From NCBI RefSeq assembly GCF_932526225.1, contig NC_064040.1:2177501-2241500 (forward strand): DNA of 64,000 nt. The letters run 5' to 3'. Numbering within the stretch: the stretch's first letter is position 1; every line of letters begins with the position of its first letter. Below, in pieces: positions 45,540-58,877 of this stretch. The translations under genes were made by a program, and so were the position numbers. Below the pieces are notes generated by a model. The model searched no databases. It was not told the origin of the DNA and saw only the letters and a program-made list of their open reading frames with translations. Origin of the DNA: Nematostella vectensis. Taxonomy: Eukaryota; Cnidaria; Anthozoa; Actiniaria; Edwardsiidae.

Positions 45540-48500
45540 TGACAAAAGAGTCGATTCTATTACATTGCTAAGATGGGCTTTTGAAGGTCGTCTATGCCTT
45601 GGATGAATCTATGAGTATCCGGGTCTGGTGATGTTTAGTTTGCATTTTTGACGTTTTAGAGTTGGGCCTATATTTTACAGGCGTCTCAGGGTGTTATGGC
45701 AATGAAAGACTTAAAGGGACAGCGTCATGGTACTGCGCATGTCAGTGTTTATTGTAGGCTTTTAATCGCCTACAAATAGTTGAACTTTTTAAAAGCTGTC
45801 AATACCTTGTTAAAATAATATGCAATATTTTATTGAATGCAATATTTTATAGAAACTACGTTTATTGACAGTTTGTGGTCATTTTCTTTGAATTTAAGTC
45901 CCCCACATGTACCAAAAGCTCATAAGTCAGTATTAGAGTTTACTAAATTTCATTGTGTCAGGGTCAGAGAGCTATTGAAAGCACTTACCATGGCACTGCC
46001 CCTTTGAATAGCTGTAAAAAAAAAAAAAGGGAAGAGAAAATAGCTGGATGGGGTCTCTGTTGGTTTTGTTTTAGTTTTAGTTTTCTTTTATTATAATTTT
46101 TTCTGGGGTGGGGGAAGGGGGAATTCAGCTTAAAATTGCCTATGGTCAATTCAACCAACTAAGCAACTAGTACAAAAGATGTTGGTTTTGCAGTCTTTTA
46201 TTCAATACTTTCAAGGTTATCATGCAATTCTGTAGTTTGACTGGAAATATATACTTTTTTTCTATTCATTTACAGTTCTATATGTACAGTGTGACCATAG
46301 TCATGATTACAATTATTTATAATAATTTTTACCCACTAACAGAAACCAACTTGACTGCAAAAAACTCACTGTAAAGCATAAGATATTAGGCATTTCTTTC
46401 ATGTGGCTGTGAGGTTGACCTGTCAACATCTACAGGGGCCACACTCAACTCGGAATCATAGGGGTCCATAAAAGCAAGGTGTCGCAGAACCTTTTCCTGC
46501 CTTCCTTACTCTCCTTCACCAGGAACACCTGTGCAGCCGACACCCTTAGGTGGATGGGGTGCACAGGTGCTTTGGGTGTGGCCCTGAAGATGGCACAGTG
46601 ACTACAAGATGTACCAGAATGAAATTGTATATACTGTAAAAACATGTGAGTAGAAAACAGTCAATAGCCATGGAGTTTTCAGTGTGTTGTACATGTTATA
46701 CATGTTTTAGGATTTACCTAATTACTTACAGTATTTTTTTAAATAGAATTTTTTACTTGTATAATTTAGATGAGTAATACATACTTTTTATAGTATGTTG
46801 TAGAACTCGTCTCGTTCCTCCTAAATAACAATCAAAATTATGTTTGTTATTATCTTCGTGCAAAGGAACCTACAGTAGTTTTTTAATCAGATAATTGTTT
46901 TTCCTTCAACACTCCCCTGTTATTTCAACAGCTCTCCCTTGAGTTTGCTTGTCTTAGAAATAGACCTTGTTTGATAAACAAAGACATGTTACCCACTTAT
47001 TCAATAATAGGTAACAACTGCAATATTGTACTGTATGAAAAGAGTGCCCCTCCCCCTTCTAATGTTGACATCAGTAAATCTAGCAAGCTCATTTTGCTAG
47101 ATGTATGATGTATACCAGGCTTGTATCCTCCAGGTCCATTTCCATACTCCGTGAAGACTTCTGAAACCATCTTGGATGCCATTACGGAATTGACCCGGAG
47201 ACCCGGAGAAAAATTCACGAGGGGGAGGGCCAGTCAACACTCCTCTCCCCAAAGTCAGACGGTTGTTTGGATGGTCTGTTTTTTTTTTTTTTTCTTATTT
47301 TTCCGAAAACTACGCAGGAGTGAGAGGGGTTAAGCACTACGAAAAAAAAAATTGAATAGAAAAAAAAAAAAAAAAAAAGAAAAAGAAAAAAGGCCATTGG
47401 CATAGGATCGAACCCGACCTGAAAAACAAAACGGAAACCATACATACGGATTACCCAATCGGTATGGCAGCACAAGGCTTTTACGGAAGGCTGTAAAGAA
47501 CCCGAAGGCCCCAAGCACCGATATTTCCGGCGAATATGCTGTACAACACTCTTGCAAGGTATTCCGACCCGCGCATTAATGGGGAGGGCAATAACCAGGA
47601 TCCCAGGCCTGTAATACGGTTACGCCACGCACAGCTCGCTGAGATAGAGGATGAAAAAAATACAGGTCTATTTGGGCGTCTTGAGTCCCTTGGGGGCTCG
47701 CTATGTCGGCGCGTGGCATCGTAACGCACGGGCGCATTGTCTTTTATCGTGTACAGGACATCAAACAAGCGAAGAAAGAAAAACGTTTTTTTTTTTGGGA
47801 ACCGTTTTTTTATATCATGCAAAAAGCGAAAATAAATAGAAATAAATAAAGTGCGATTTGGCGATTCTGTTTTTCTTTGTAGAGCTTATTAAGCTATTCA
47901 CCGGCCTAAATATTCATAAAAGAAAATAAAAAATGCAATGAAGGACGTAAGGGGGAGAGGTTTGTAAAATCGCATAGAATATCGACAAAATCCGCAATAC
48001 TGTCTACGCTGACTAAGTATAGCTGTATTTCACTTTAACCCTTTCACTCCTGGGTACTTTTGAGCAACATTGTAAGAAAAACAGACTGAAAACAGAAACC
48101 TCCCCCCCTATTTCAAGTCCAACACTACCAGTTAAGCTAAGCTACCGCTGACCCAAGACGGTATGCCTTGAAGTTTCCAACAATGTACTGCGGTGCCTTT
48201 TCTTTGTAGCGACGGCACTGCTACAGCCTGTTGCTTACAACAGTTTTGCTTGTAATTTGCTTAAAAATTACAGCTTTTTCACATCTGGAGAGTGCCTTAG
48301 GACATCATGAAGTTTTTTTGGGCATAATTAATGCTGTGCTTATGGATGTTTGCACGCTGAGGTTGATTCAATGGGATAATTCCTTGTCTGGGCTTCACCA
48401 AGTGAGGAAGGAATTTTCTGGTGAATGGCCTCATAACTCTCCAATGTGGGCCATCTTTGCTACCCAACCTTATTCAAAAATTGTTTTCAGGCTTATTCTG

Positions 48501-48873
48501 GGTTCCTTGGACCTGGAAATGTTTTGTTTGGCTTCGGGGCAAAGAGACTTAAAAAAAAAACTGTTATGATTCTGGGGGAGGAGATTGCCCGCCTGTCTGT
48601 CAAGGTGTTTCCAAGACTCCCATGATGCAGTGCAGGCATGCAAAATAGGCTAACAATGGTGACTCGCTTCTAATGGAGGTTCTAGCATTGATTATTGTGA
48701 CTGATTGCTGTAAAATGGGACCTGACGGAGCGCAATAAAGGTATCCATTGGTGACTTGATCTGTGTTTGCTTGTCTCTATTTGTAGTTCGGAATTTTGTG
48801 TCTTTTTTGGTAAGGAATGTTTCTAAGTTTAAGCATTTTATTACGAATTGGTCAGCAATTAAGGTTGATATTT
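45540..48873 (+). repeat. Array copy 11 (3334 bp)
   Basis: CCTATGGTC as in copies 8 and 10, but CACTCCCCTG. Private TTTAGAGTTGG (~45656) and GACTACAAG (~46601). Confidence 0.98.
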
Positions 48874-51800
48874 TGACAAAAGAGTCGATTCTATTACATT
48901 GCTAAGATGGGCTTTTGAAGGTCGTCTATGCCTTGGATGAATCTATGAGTATCCGGGTCTGGTGATGTTTAGTTTGCATTTTTGACGTTTTGGAGTTGGG
49001 CCTATATTTTACAGGCGTCTCAGGGTGTTATGGCAATGAAAGACTTAAAGGGACAGCGTCATGGTACTGCGCATGTCAGTGTTTATTGTAGGCTTTTAAT
49101 CGCCTACAAATAGTTGAACTTTTTAAAAGCTGTCAATACCTTGTTAAAATAATATGCAATATTTTATTGAATGCAATATTTTATAGAAACTACGTTTATT
49201 GACAGTTTGTGGTCATTTTCTTTGAATTTAAGTCCCCCACATGTACCAAAAGCTCATAAGTCAGTATTAGAGTTTACTAAATTTCATTGTGTCAGGGTCA
49301 GAGAGCTATTGAAAGCACTTACCATGGCACTGCCCCTTTGAATAGCTGTAAAAAAAAAAAAAGGGAAGAGAAAATAGCTGGATGGGGTCTCTGTTGGTTT
49401 CTTTTTAGTTTTAGTTTTCTTTTATTATAATTTTTTCTGGGGTGGGGGAAGGGGGAATTCAGCTTAAAATTGCCTGTGGTCAATTCAACCAACTAAGCAA
49501 CTAGTACAAAAGATGTTGGTTTTGCAGTCTTTTATTCAATACTTTCAAGGTTATCATGCAATTCTGTAGTTTGACTGGAAATATATACTTTTTTTCTATT
49601 CATTTACAGTTCTATATGTACAGTGTGACCATAGTCATGATTACAATTATTTATAATAATTTTTACCCACTAACAGAAACCAACTTGACTGCAAAAAACT
49701 CACTGTAAAGCATAAGATATTAGGCATTTCTTTCATGTGGCTGTGAGGTTGACCTGTCAACATCTACAGGGGCCACACTCAACTCGGAATCATAGGGGTC
49801 CATAAAAGCAAGGTGTCGCAGAACCTTTTCCTGCCTTCCTTACTCTCCTTCACCAGGAACACCTGTGCAGCCGACACCCTTAGGTGGATGGGGTGCACAG
49901 GTGCTTTGGGTGTGGCCCTGAAGATGGCACAGTGACCACAAGATGTACCAGAATGAAATTGTATATACTGTAAAAACATGTGAGTAGAAAACAGTCAATA
50001 GCCATGGAGTTTTCAGTGTGTTGTACATGTTATACATGTTTTAGGATTTACCTAATTACTTACAGTATTTTTTTATATAGAATTTTTTACTTGTATAATT
50101 TAGATGAGTAATACATACTTTTTATAGTATGTTGTAGAACTCGTCTCGTTCCTCCTAAATAACAATCAAAATTATGTTTGTTATTATCTTCGTGCAAAGG
50201 AACCTACAGTAGTTTTTTAATCAGATAATTGTTTTTCCTTCAACACTCCCCTGTTATTTCAACAGCTCTCCCTTGAGTTTGCTTGTCTTAGAAATAGACC
50301 TTGTTTGATAAACAAAGACATGTTACCCACTTATTCAATAATAGGTAACAACTGCAATATTGTACTGTATGAAAAGAGTGCCCCTCCCCCTTCTAATGTT
50401 GACATCAGTAAATCTAGCAAGCTCATTTTGCTAGATGTATGATGTATACCAGGCTTGTATCCTCCAGGTCCATTTCCATACTCCGTGAAGACTTCTGAAA
50501 CCATCTTGGATGCCATTACGGAATTGACCCGGAGACCCGGAGAAAAATTCACGAGGGGGAGGGCCAGTCAACACTCCTCTCCCCAAAGTCAGACGGTTGT
50601 TTGGATGGTCTGTTTTTTTTTTTTTTTTTTCTTATTTTTCCGAAAACTACGCAGGAGTGAGAGGGGTTAAGCACTACGAAAAAAAAAATTGAATAGAAAA
50701 AAAAAAAAAAAAGAAAAAGAAAAAAGGCCATTGGCATAGGATCGAACCCGACCTGAAAAACAAAACGGAAACCATACATACGGATTACCCAATCGGTATG
50801 GCAGCACAAGGCTTTTACGGAAGGCTGTAAAGAACCCGAAGGCCCCAAGCACCGATATTTCCGGCGAATATGCTGTACAACACTCTTGCAAGGTATTCCG
50901 ACCCGCGCATTAATGGGGAGGACAATAACCAGGATCCCAGGCCTGTAATACGGTTACGCCACGCACAGCTCGCTGAGATAGAGGATGAAAAAAATACAGG
51001 TCTATTTGGGCGTCTTGAGTCCCTTGGGGGCTCGCTATGTCGGCGCGTGGCATCGTAACGCACGGGCGCATTGTCTTTTATCGTGTACAGGACATCAAAC
51101 AAGCGAAGAAAGAAAAACGTTTTTTTTTTTGGGAACCGTTTTTTTATATCATGCAAAAAGCGAAAATAAATAGAAATAAATAAAGTGCGATTTGGCGATT
51201 CTGTTTTTCTTTGTAGAGCTTATTAAGCTATTCACCGGCCTAAATATTCATAAAAGAAAATAAAAAATGCAATGAAGGACGTAAGGGGGAGAGGTTTGTA
51301 AAATCGAATAGAATATCGACAAAATCCGCAATACTGTCTACGCTGACTAAGTATAGCTGTATTTCACTTTAACCCTTTCACTCCTGGGTACTTTTGAGCA
51401 ACATTGTAAGAAAAACAGACTGAAAACAGAAACCTCCCCCCCTATTTCAAGTCCAACACTACCAGTTAAGCTAAGCTACCGCTGACCCAAGACGGTATGC
51501 CTTGAAGTTTCCAACAATGTACTGCGGTGCCTTTTCTTTGTAGCGACGGCACTGCTACAGCCTGTTGCTTACAACAGTTTTGCTTGTAATTTGCTTAAAA
51601 ATTACAGCTTTTTCACATCTGGAGAGTGCCTTAGGACATCATGAAGTTTTTTTGGGCATAATTAATGCTGTGCTTATGGATGTTTGCACGCTGAGGTTGA
51701 TTCAATGGGATAATTCCTTGTCTGGGCTTCACCAAGTGAGGAAGGAATTTTCTGGTGAATGGCCTCATAACTCTCCAATGTGGGCCATCTTTGCTACCCA

Positions 51801-52207
51801 ACCTTATTCAAAAATTGTTTTCAGGCTTATTCTGGGTTCCTTGGACCTGGAAATGTTTTGTTTGGCTTCGGGGCAAAGAGACTTAAAAAAAAAACTGTTA
51901 TGATTCTGGGGGAGGAGATTGCCCGCCTGTCTGTCAAGGTGTTTCCAAGACTCCCATGATGCAGTGCAGGCATGCAAAATAGGCTAACAATGGTGACTCG
52001 CTTCTAATGGAGGTTCTAGCATTGATTATTGTGACTGATTGCTGTAAAATGGGACCTGACGGAGCGCAATAAAGGTATCCATTGGTGACTTGATCTGTGT
52101 TTGCTTGTCTCTATTTGTAGTTCGGAATTTTGTGTCTTTTTTGGTAAGGAATGTTTCTAAGTTTAAGCATTTTATTACGAATTGGTCAGCAATTAAGGTT
52201 GATATTT
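48874..52207 (+). repeat. Array copy 12 (3334 bp)
   Basis: TATATAGAAT, GAGGACAATA (~50919) and TCGAATAGAA (~51304). TTGA at the MITE end. Private GGTTTCTTTTTAG (~49396). Confidence 0.98.
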
Positions 52208-55200
52208 TGACAAAAGAGTCGATTCTATTACATTGCTAAGATGGGCTTTTGAAGGTCGTCTATGCCTTGGATGAATCTATGAGTATCCGGGTCTGGTGAT
52301 GTTTAGTTTGCATTTTTGACGTTTTGGAGTTGGGCCTATATTTTACAGGCGTCTCAGGGTGTTATGGCAATGAAAGACTTAAAGGGACAGCGTCATGGTA
52401 CTGCGCATGTCAGTGTTTATTGTAGGCTTTTAATCGCCTACAAATAGTTGAACTTTTTAAAAGCTGTCAATACCTTGTTAAAATAATATGCAATATTTTA
52501 TTGAATGCAATATTTTATAGAAACTACGTTTATTGACAGTTTGTGGTCATTTTCTTTGAATTTAAGTCCCCCACATGTACCAAAAGCTCATAAGTCAGTA
52601 TTAGAGTTTACTAAATTTCATTGTGTCAGGGTCAGAGAGCTATTGAAAGCACTTACCATGGCACTGCCCCTTTAAATAGCTGTAAAAAAAAAAAAAAGGG
52701 AAGAGAAAATAGCTGGATGGGGTCTCTGTTGGTTTTGTTTTAGTTTTAGTTTTCTTTTATTATAATTTTTTCTGGGGTGGGGGAAGGGGGAATTCAGCTT
52801 AAAATTGCCTGTGGTCAATTCAACCAACTAAGCAACTAGTACAAAAGATGTTGGTTTTGCAGTCTTTTATTCAATACTTTCAAGGTTATCATGCAATTCT
52901 GTAGTTTGACTGGAAATATATACTTTTTTTCTATTCATTTACAGTTCTATATGTACAGTGTGACCATAGTCATGATTACAATTATTTATAATAATTTTTA
53001 CCCACTAACAGAAACCAACTTGACTGCAAAAAACTCACTGTAAAGCATAAGATATTAGGCATTTCTTTCATGTGGCTGTGAGGTTGACCTGTCAACATCT
53101 ACAGGGGCCACACTCAACTCGGAATCATAGGGGTCCATAAAAGCAAGGTGTCGCAGAACCTTTTCCTGCCTTCCTTACTCTCCTTCACCAGGAACACCTG
53201 TGCAGCCGACACCCTTAGGTGGATGGGGTGCACAGGTGCTTTGGGTGTGGCCCTGAAGATGGCACAGTGACCACAAGATGTACCAGAATGAAATTGTATA
53301 TACTGTAAAAACATGTGAGTAGAAAACAGTCAATAGCCATGGAGTTTTCAGTGTGTTGTACATGTTATACATGTTTTAGGATTTACCTAATTACTTACAG
53401 TATTTTTTTATATAGAATTTTTTACTTGTATAATTTAGATGAGTAATACATACTTTTTATAGTATGTTGTAGAACTCGTCTCGTTCCTCCTAAATAACAA
53501 TCAAAATTATGTTTGTTATTATCTTCGTGCAAAGGAACCTACAGTAGTTTTTTAATCAGATAATTGTTTTTCCTTCAACACTCCCCTGTTATTTCAACAG
53601 CTCTCCCTTGAGTTTGCTTGTCTTAGAAATAGACCTTGTTTGATAAACAAAGACATGTTACCCACTTATTCAATAATAGGTAACAACTGCAATATTGTAC
53701 TGTATGAAAAGAGTGCCCCTCCCCCTTCTAATGTTGACATCAGTAAATCTAGCAAGCTCATTTTGCTAGATGTATGATGTATACCAGGCTTGTATCCTCC
53801 AGGTCCATTTCCATACTCCGTGAAGACTTCTGAAACCATCTTGGATGCCATTACGGAATTGACCCGGAGACCCGGAGAAAAATTCACGAGGGGGAGGGCC
53901 AGTCAACACTCCTCTCCCCAAAGTCAGACGGTTGTTTGGATGGTCTGTTTTTTTTTTTTTTTTTTCTTATTTTTCCGAAAACTACGCAGGAGTGAGAGGG
54001 GTTAAGCACTACGAAAAAAAAAATTGAATAGAAAAAAAAAAAAAAAAGAAAAAGAAAAAAGGCCATTGGCATAGGATCGAACCCGACCTGAAAAACAAAA
54101 CGGAAACCATACATACGGATTACCCAATCGGTATGGCAGCACAAGGCTTTTACGGAAGGCTGTAAAGAACCCGAAGGCCCCAAGCACCGATATTTCCGGC
54201 GAATATGCTGTACAACACTCTTGCAAGGTATTCCGACCCGCGCATTAATGGGGAGGACAATAACCAGGATCCCAGGCCTGTAATACGGTTACGCCACGCA
54301 CAGCTCGCTGAGATAGAGGATGAAAAAAATACAGGTCTATTTGGGCGTCTTGAGTCCCTTGGGGGCTCGCTATGTCGGCGCGTGGCATCGTAACGCACGG
54401 GCGCATTGTCTTTTATCGTGTACAGGACATCAAACAAGCGAAGAAAGAAAAACGTTTTTTTTTTTGGGAACCGTTTTTTTATATCATGCAAAAAGCGAAA
54501 ATAAATAGAAATAAATAAAGTGCGATTTGGCGATTCTGTTTTTCTTTGTAGAGCTTATTAAGCTATTCACCGGCCTAAATATTCATAAAAGAAAATAAAA
54601 AATGCAATGAAGGACGTAAGGGGGAGAGGTTTGTAAAATCGCATAGAATATCGACAAAATCCGCAATACTGTCTACGCTGACTAAGTATAGCTGTATTTC
54701 ACTTTAACCCTTTCACTCCTGGGTACTTTTGAGCAACATTGTAAGAAAAACAGACTGAAAACAGAAACCTCCCCCCCTATTTCAAGTCCAACACTACCAG
54801 TTAAGCTAAGCTACCGCTGACCCAAGACGGTATGCCTTGAAGTTTCCAACAATGTACTGCGGTGCCTTTTCTTTGTAGCGACGGCACTGCTACAGCCTGT
54901 TGCTTACAACAGTTTTGCTTGTAATTTGCTTAAAAATTACAGCTTTTTCACATCTGGAGAGTGCCTTAGGACATCATGAAGTTTTTTTGGGCATAATTAA
55001 TGCTGTGCTTATGGATGTTTGCACGCTGAGGTTGATTCAATGGGATAATTCCTTGTCTGGGCTTCACCAAGTGAGGAAGGAATTTTCTGGTGAATGGCCT
55101 CATAACTCTCCAATGTGGGCCATCTTTGCTACCCAACCTTATTCAAAAATTGTTTTCAGGCTTATTCTGGGTTCCTTGGACCTGGAAATGTTTTGTTTGG

Positions 55201-55542
55201 CTTCGGGGCAAAGAGACTTAAAAAAAAAACTGTTATGATTCTGGGGGAGGAGATTGCCCGCCTGTCTGTCAAGGTGTTTCCAAGACTCCCATGATGCAGT
55301 GCAGGCATGCAAAATAGGCTAACAATGGTGACTCGCTTCTAATGGAGGTTCTAGCATTGATTATTGTGACTGATTGCTGTAAAATGGGACCTGACGGAGC
55401 GCAATAAAGGTATCCATTGGTGACTTGATCTGTGTTTGCTTGTCTCTATTTGTAGTTCGGAATTTTGTGTCTTTTTTGGTAAGGAATGTTTCTAAGTTTA
55501 AGCATTTTATTACGAATTGGTCAGCAATTAAGGTTGATATTT
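52208..55542 (+). repeat. Array copy 13 (3335 bp)
   Basis: First copy with TTAA restored at the MITE end. GAGGACAATA (~54253), TCGCATAGAA. Confidence 0.98.
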
Positions 55543-58500
55543 TGACAAAAGAGTCGATTCTATTACATTGCTAAGATGGGCTTTTGAAGGTCGTCTATGC
55601 CTTGGATGAATCTATGAGTATCCGGGTCTGGTGATGTTTAGTTTGCATTTTTGACGTTTTGGAGTTGGGCCTATATTTTACAGGCGTCTCAGGGTGTTAT
55701 GGCAATGAAAGACTTAAAGGGACAGCGTCATGGTACTGCGCATGTCAGTGTTTATTGTAGGCTTTTAATCGCCTACAAATAGTTGAACTTTTTAAAAGCT
55801 GTCAATACCTTGTTAAAATAATATGCAATATTTTATTGAATGCAATATTTTATAGAAACTACGTTTATTGACAGTTTGTGGTCATTTTCTTTGAATTTAA
55901 GTCCCCCACATGTACCAAAAGCTCATAAGTCAGTATTAGAGTTTACTAAATTTCATTGTGTCAGGGTCAGAGAGCTATTGAAAGCACTTACCATGGCACT
56001 GCCCCTTTAAATAGCTGTAAAAAAAAAAAAAAGGGAAGAGAAAATAGCTGGATGGGGTCTCTGTTGGTTTTGTTTTAGTTTTAGTTTTCTTTTATTATAA
56101 TTTTTTCTGGGGTGGGGGAAGGGGGAATTCAGCTTAAAATTGCCTGTGGTCAATTCAACCAACTAAGCAACTAGTACAAAAGATGTTGGTTTTGCAGTCT
56201 TTTATTCAATACTTTCAAGGTTATCATGCAATTCTGTAGTTTGACTGGAAATATATACTTTTTTTCTATTCATTTACAGTTCTATATGTACAGTGTGACC
56301 ATAGTCATGATTACAATTATTTATAATAATTTTTACCCACTAACAGAAACCAACTTGACTGCAAAAAACTCACTGTAAAGCATAAGATATTAGGCATTTC
56401 TTTCATGTGGCTGTGAGGTTGACCTGTCAACATCTACAGGGGCCACACTCAACTCGGAATCATAGGGGTCCATAAAAGCAAGGTGTCGCAGAACCTTTTC
56501 CTGCCTTCCTTACTCTCCTTCACCAGGAACACCTGTGCAGCCGACACCCTTAGGTGGATGGGGTGCACAGGTGCTTTGGGTGTGGCCCTGAAGATGGCAC
56601 AGTGACCACAAGATGTACCAGAATGAAATTGTATATACTGTAAAAACATGTGAGTAGAAAACAGTCAATAGCCATGGAGTTTTCAGTGTGTTGTACATGT
56701 TATACATGTTTTAGGATTTACCTAATTACTTACAGTATTTTTTTATATAGAATTTTTTACTTGTATAATTTAGATGAGTAATACATACTTTTTATAGTAT
56801 GTTGTAGAACTCGTCTCGTTCCTCCTAAATAACAATCAAAATTATGTTTGTTATTATCTTCGTGCAAAGGAACCTACAGTAGTTTTTTAATCAGATAATT
56901 GTTTTTCCTTCAACACTCCCCTGTTATTTCAACAGCTCTCCCTTGAGTTTGCTTGTCTTAGAAATAGACCTTGTTTGATAAACAAAGACATGTTACCCAC
57001 TTATTCAATAATAGGTAACAACTGCAATATTGTACTGTATGAAAAGAGTGCCCCTCCCCCTTCTAATGTTGACATCAGTAAATCTAGCAAGCTCATTTTG
57101 CTAGATGTATGATGTATACCAGGCTTGTATCCTCCAGGTCCATTTCCATACTCCGTGAAGACTTCTGAAACCATCTTGGATGCCATTACGGAATTGACCC
57201 GGAGACCCGGAGAAAAATTCACGAGGGGGAGGGCCAGTCAACACTCCTCTCCCCAAAGTCAGACGGTTGTTTGGATGGTCTGTTTTTTTTTTTTTTTTTT
57301 CTTATTTTTCCGAAAACTACGCAGGAGTGAGAGGGGTTAAGCACTACGAAAAAAAAAATTGAATAGAAAAAAAAAAAAAAAAGAAAAAGAAAAAAGGCCA
57401 TTGGCATAGGATCGAACCCGACCTGAAAAACAAAACGGAAACCATACATACGGATTACCCAATCGGTATGGCAGCACAAGGCTTTTACGGAAGGCTGTAA
57501 AGAACCCGAAGGCCCCAAGCACCGATATTTCCGGCGAATATGCTGTACAACACTCTTGCAAGGTATTCCGACCCGCGCATTAATGGGGAGGACAATAACC
57601 AGGATCCCAGGCCTGTAATACGGTTACGCCACGCACAGCTCGCTGAGATAGAGGATGAAAAAAATACAGGTCTATTTGGGCGTCTTGAGTCCCTTGGGGG
57701 CTCGCTATGTCGGCGCGTGGCATCGTAACGCACGGGCGCATTGTCTTTTATCGTGTACAGGACATCAAACAAGCGAAGAAAGAAAAACGTTTTTTTTTTT
57801 GGGAACCGTTTTTTTATATCATGCAAAAAGCGAAAATAAATAGAAATAAATAAAGTGCGATTTGGCGATTCTGTTTTTCTTTGTAGAGCTTATTAAGCTA
57901 TTCACCGGCCTAAATATTCATAAAAGAAAATAAAAAATGCAATGAAGGACGTAAGGGGGAGAGGTTTGTAAAATCGAATAGAATATCGACAAAATCCGCA
58001 ATACTGTCTACGCTGACTAAGTATAGCTGTATTTCACTTTAACCCTTTCACTCCTGGGTACTTTTGAGCAACATTGTAAGAAAAACAGACTGAAAACAGA
58101 AACCTCCCCCCCTATTTCAAGTCCAACACTACCAGTTAAGCTAAGCTACCGCTGACCCAAGACGGTATGCCTTGAAGTTTCCAACAATGTACTGCGGTGC
58201 CTTTTCTTTGTAGCGACGGCACTGCTACAGCCTGTTGCTTACAACAGTTTTGCTTGTAATTTGCTTAAAAATTACAGCTTTTTCACATCTGGAGAGTGCC
58301 TTAGGACATCATGAAGTTTTTTTGGGCATAATTAATGCTGTGCTTATGGATGTTTGCACGCTGAGGTTGATTCAATGGGATAATTCCTTGTCTGGGCTTC
58401 ACCAAGTGAGGAAGGAATTTTCTGGTGAATGGCCTCATAACTCTCCAATGTGGGCCATCTTTGCTACCCAACCTTATTCAAAAATTGTTTTCAGGCTTAT

Positions 58501-58877
58501 TCTGGGTTCCTTGGACCTGGAAATGTTTTGTTTGGCTTCGGGGCAAAGAGACTTAAAAAAAAAACTGTTATGATTCTGGGGGAGGAGATTGCCCGCCTGT
58601 CTGTCAAGGTGTTTCCAAGACTCCCATGATGCAGTGCAGGCATGCAAAATAGGCTAACAATGGTGACTCGCTTCTAATGGAGGTTCTAGCATTGATTATT
58701 GTGACTGATTGCTGTAAAATGGGACCTGACGGAGCGCAATAAAGGTATCCATTGGTGACTTGATCTGTGTTTGCTTGTCTCTATTTGTAGTTCGGAATTT
58801 TGTGTCTTTTTTGGTAAGGAATGTTTCTAAGTTTAAGCATTTTATTACGAATTGGTCAGCAATTAAGGTTGATATTT
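55543..58877 (+). repeat. Array copy 14 (3335 bp)
   Basis: TTAA at the MITE end, GAGGACAATA (~57589), TCGAATAGAA (~57974) as in copy 12. Confidence 0.98.
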